Part shown: piece by piece, positions 51,436 to 51,938 of the stretch | How the letters are laid out: every line of letters begins with the position of its first letter | How positions within the stretch are numbered: the stretch's first letter is position 1 | NCBI RefSeq assembly: GCF_024273235.1 | Contig: NZ_JANBVH010000032.1 | Coordinates: 1 to 51,938 of the forward strand | DNA from: Sphingomonas faeni | Lineage (GTDB): Bacteria > Pseudomonadota > Alphaproteobacteria > Sphingomonadales > Sphingomonadaceae | Direction of reading: 5' to 3' | Length of the DNA stretch: 51,938 bases | Made by a program: the position numbers and the translations under genes | Notes under the pieces: model-generated | Databases searched by the model: none | Told to the model about the DNA's origin: nothing | The model's input: the letters and a program-made list of their open reading frames with translations, nothing else

Positions 51436-51938
51436 TTAGCTGGCTGGTGCAACCATCTTACGGGGCGCGAAGGCGACTGCCTCGACGCCAACCGCCTCGT
51501 TGATGTCCAACAGGCGCGCCTGGATCGGTTCGATCTCCAGCTCGAAAAACATATCGACCGCTTCGCTAGGCTTGCCGAGGGTCGAGCCCTGGGCGGGCAC
51601 GATGCCCAGCAGCACAGGCGGCGTGCGGTGCGCTGCCAATACGTCGTCGCGCGTCGCGTTCTTGATCCCCATGAACTCGTCGTTCGCGCCGACCTGGGCG
51701 ATCGGCAGGATTTTGATGCCGCCATCCTTGCCGCCAGGCTGGTGGACGAAGAGGTTGCGAAAATTGCCCGGCCCCTTCGACCGTTTCAGCGCGTCGCGGA
51801 TCGCATTGACGTCCCCATCGGAGAACTCGCCGGTCGCATGCAAGATGAAACCCGCGTGACTACCGTTAAGATAGTATTTGCGGCGAAACAGTGTGGCGGC
51901 TTCATTGAGCAAGGCGGATTGCAGCGCGGAGAAGCTTT
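51436..51938 (-). CDS. P2-type phage portal protein, C-terminal part (runs off the window)
   Basis: The open frame continues to the edge, so only about 167 residues are visible. LNEAATLFRRKYYLNGSHAG, ALKRSKGPGNFRNLF, GIKILPIAQVGANDEFMGIK and TRDDVLAAHRTPPVLLGIVP are signature stretches of the P2 gpQ/PBSX portal family. The portal forms the DNA entry vertex of the capsid. Its leftward direction at this end matches the cos-proximal Q gene of P2. A short hairpin (51413-51425) lies behind the stop. Confidence 0.93.
   Translation of the reverse strand, partial: SFSALQSALLNEAATLFRRKYYLNGSHAGFILHATGEFSDGDVNAIRDALKRSKGPGNFRNLFVHQPGGKDGGIKILPIAQVGANDEFMGIKNATRDDVLAAHRTPPVLLGIVPAQGSTLGKPSEAVDMFFELEIEPIQARLLDINEAVGVEAVAFAPRKMVAPAS

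Overview
The window is GC-rich chromosomal DNA that reads like a member of the Sphingomonadales (Alphaproteobacteria), most likely Sphingomonas. The evidence is the protein families and their grouping (a TesA/YbbA/YbbP-type cluster, a ZnuD-like TonB receptor, a caa3-type oxidase with fused subunits I and III, a TreY/TreZ/MalQ/GlgX operon) and GC-rich palindromic intergenic repeats. The genus is an inference from family resemblance; there is no rRNA gene here to settle it.

Core part, 1-41,000. The left edge carries a strong-looking promoter that fires out of the window. A leftward operon follows: ABC ATPase, FtsX-like permease, YihY-type membrane protein and RNase H-like protein. It is divergent from a lipoprotein arylesterase. 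Next come a Crp/Fnr regulator, a leftward pair of transglutaminase-like proteins with a small unknown gene, an N-formylglutamate amidohydrolase-like gene, a large multi-PAS hybrid histidine kinase and a TonB-dependent receptor. From 15,909 to 21,481 lies a tightly overlapped five-gene caa3 oxidase operon: subunit II with cytochrome c, fused I-III, an unknown small membrane protein, CtaG and a triheme cytochrome c. Convergent to it is a four-gene alpha-glucan/trehalose operon (glgX-treZ-malQ-treY), each pair overlapping by 4 nt. Then come an old yellow enzyme, a leftward SDR-GH15-SDR operon, a large-subunit catalase, and a cluster made of a glycosyltransferase, a NodS-like methyltransferase, a PIG-L deacetylase and an acyl-CoA dehydrogenase-like protein. 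That cluster has the right enzyme types to build an acylated, N-modified sugar and is not assigned to a known pathway here.

Accessory part, 41,020 to the right edge. A tRNA-Ser(UGA) gene is followed at once by a P4-type tyrosine integrase, which marks the edge of an integrated element. Behind it are an HTH protein, then orphan small genes separated by short related repeats and hairpins, and a tRNA-like locus whose anticodon arm is 3 nt too short. A two-gene restriction unit comes next: an MmeI-like fused endonuclease-methyltransferase overlapping a second PD-(D/E)XK nuclease with a DUF5655-like tail. The putative target-recognition part of the MmeI-like gene is visibly AT-richer than its two ends. 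The window closes with a phage Dam methylase and the C-terminal part of a P2-type portal protein running off the edge. The restriction unit therefore sits where P2-like prophages carry their old/tin defence genes.

Two families of dispersed intergenic repeats are present: a roughly 126-bp nested palindrome (four copies) and an 84-86-bp paired hairpin (two copies). No CRISPR array and no insertion sequence was seen.
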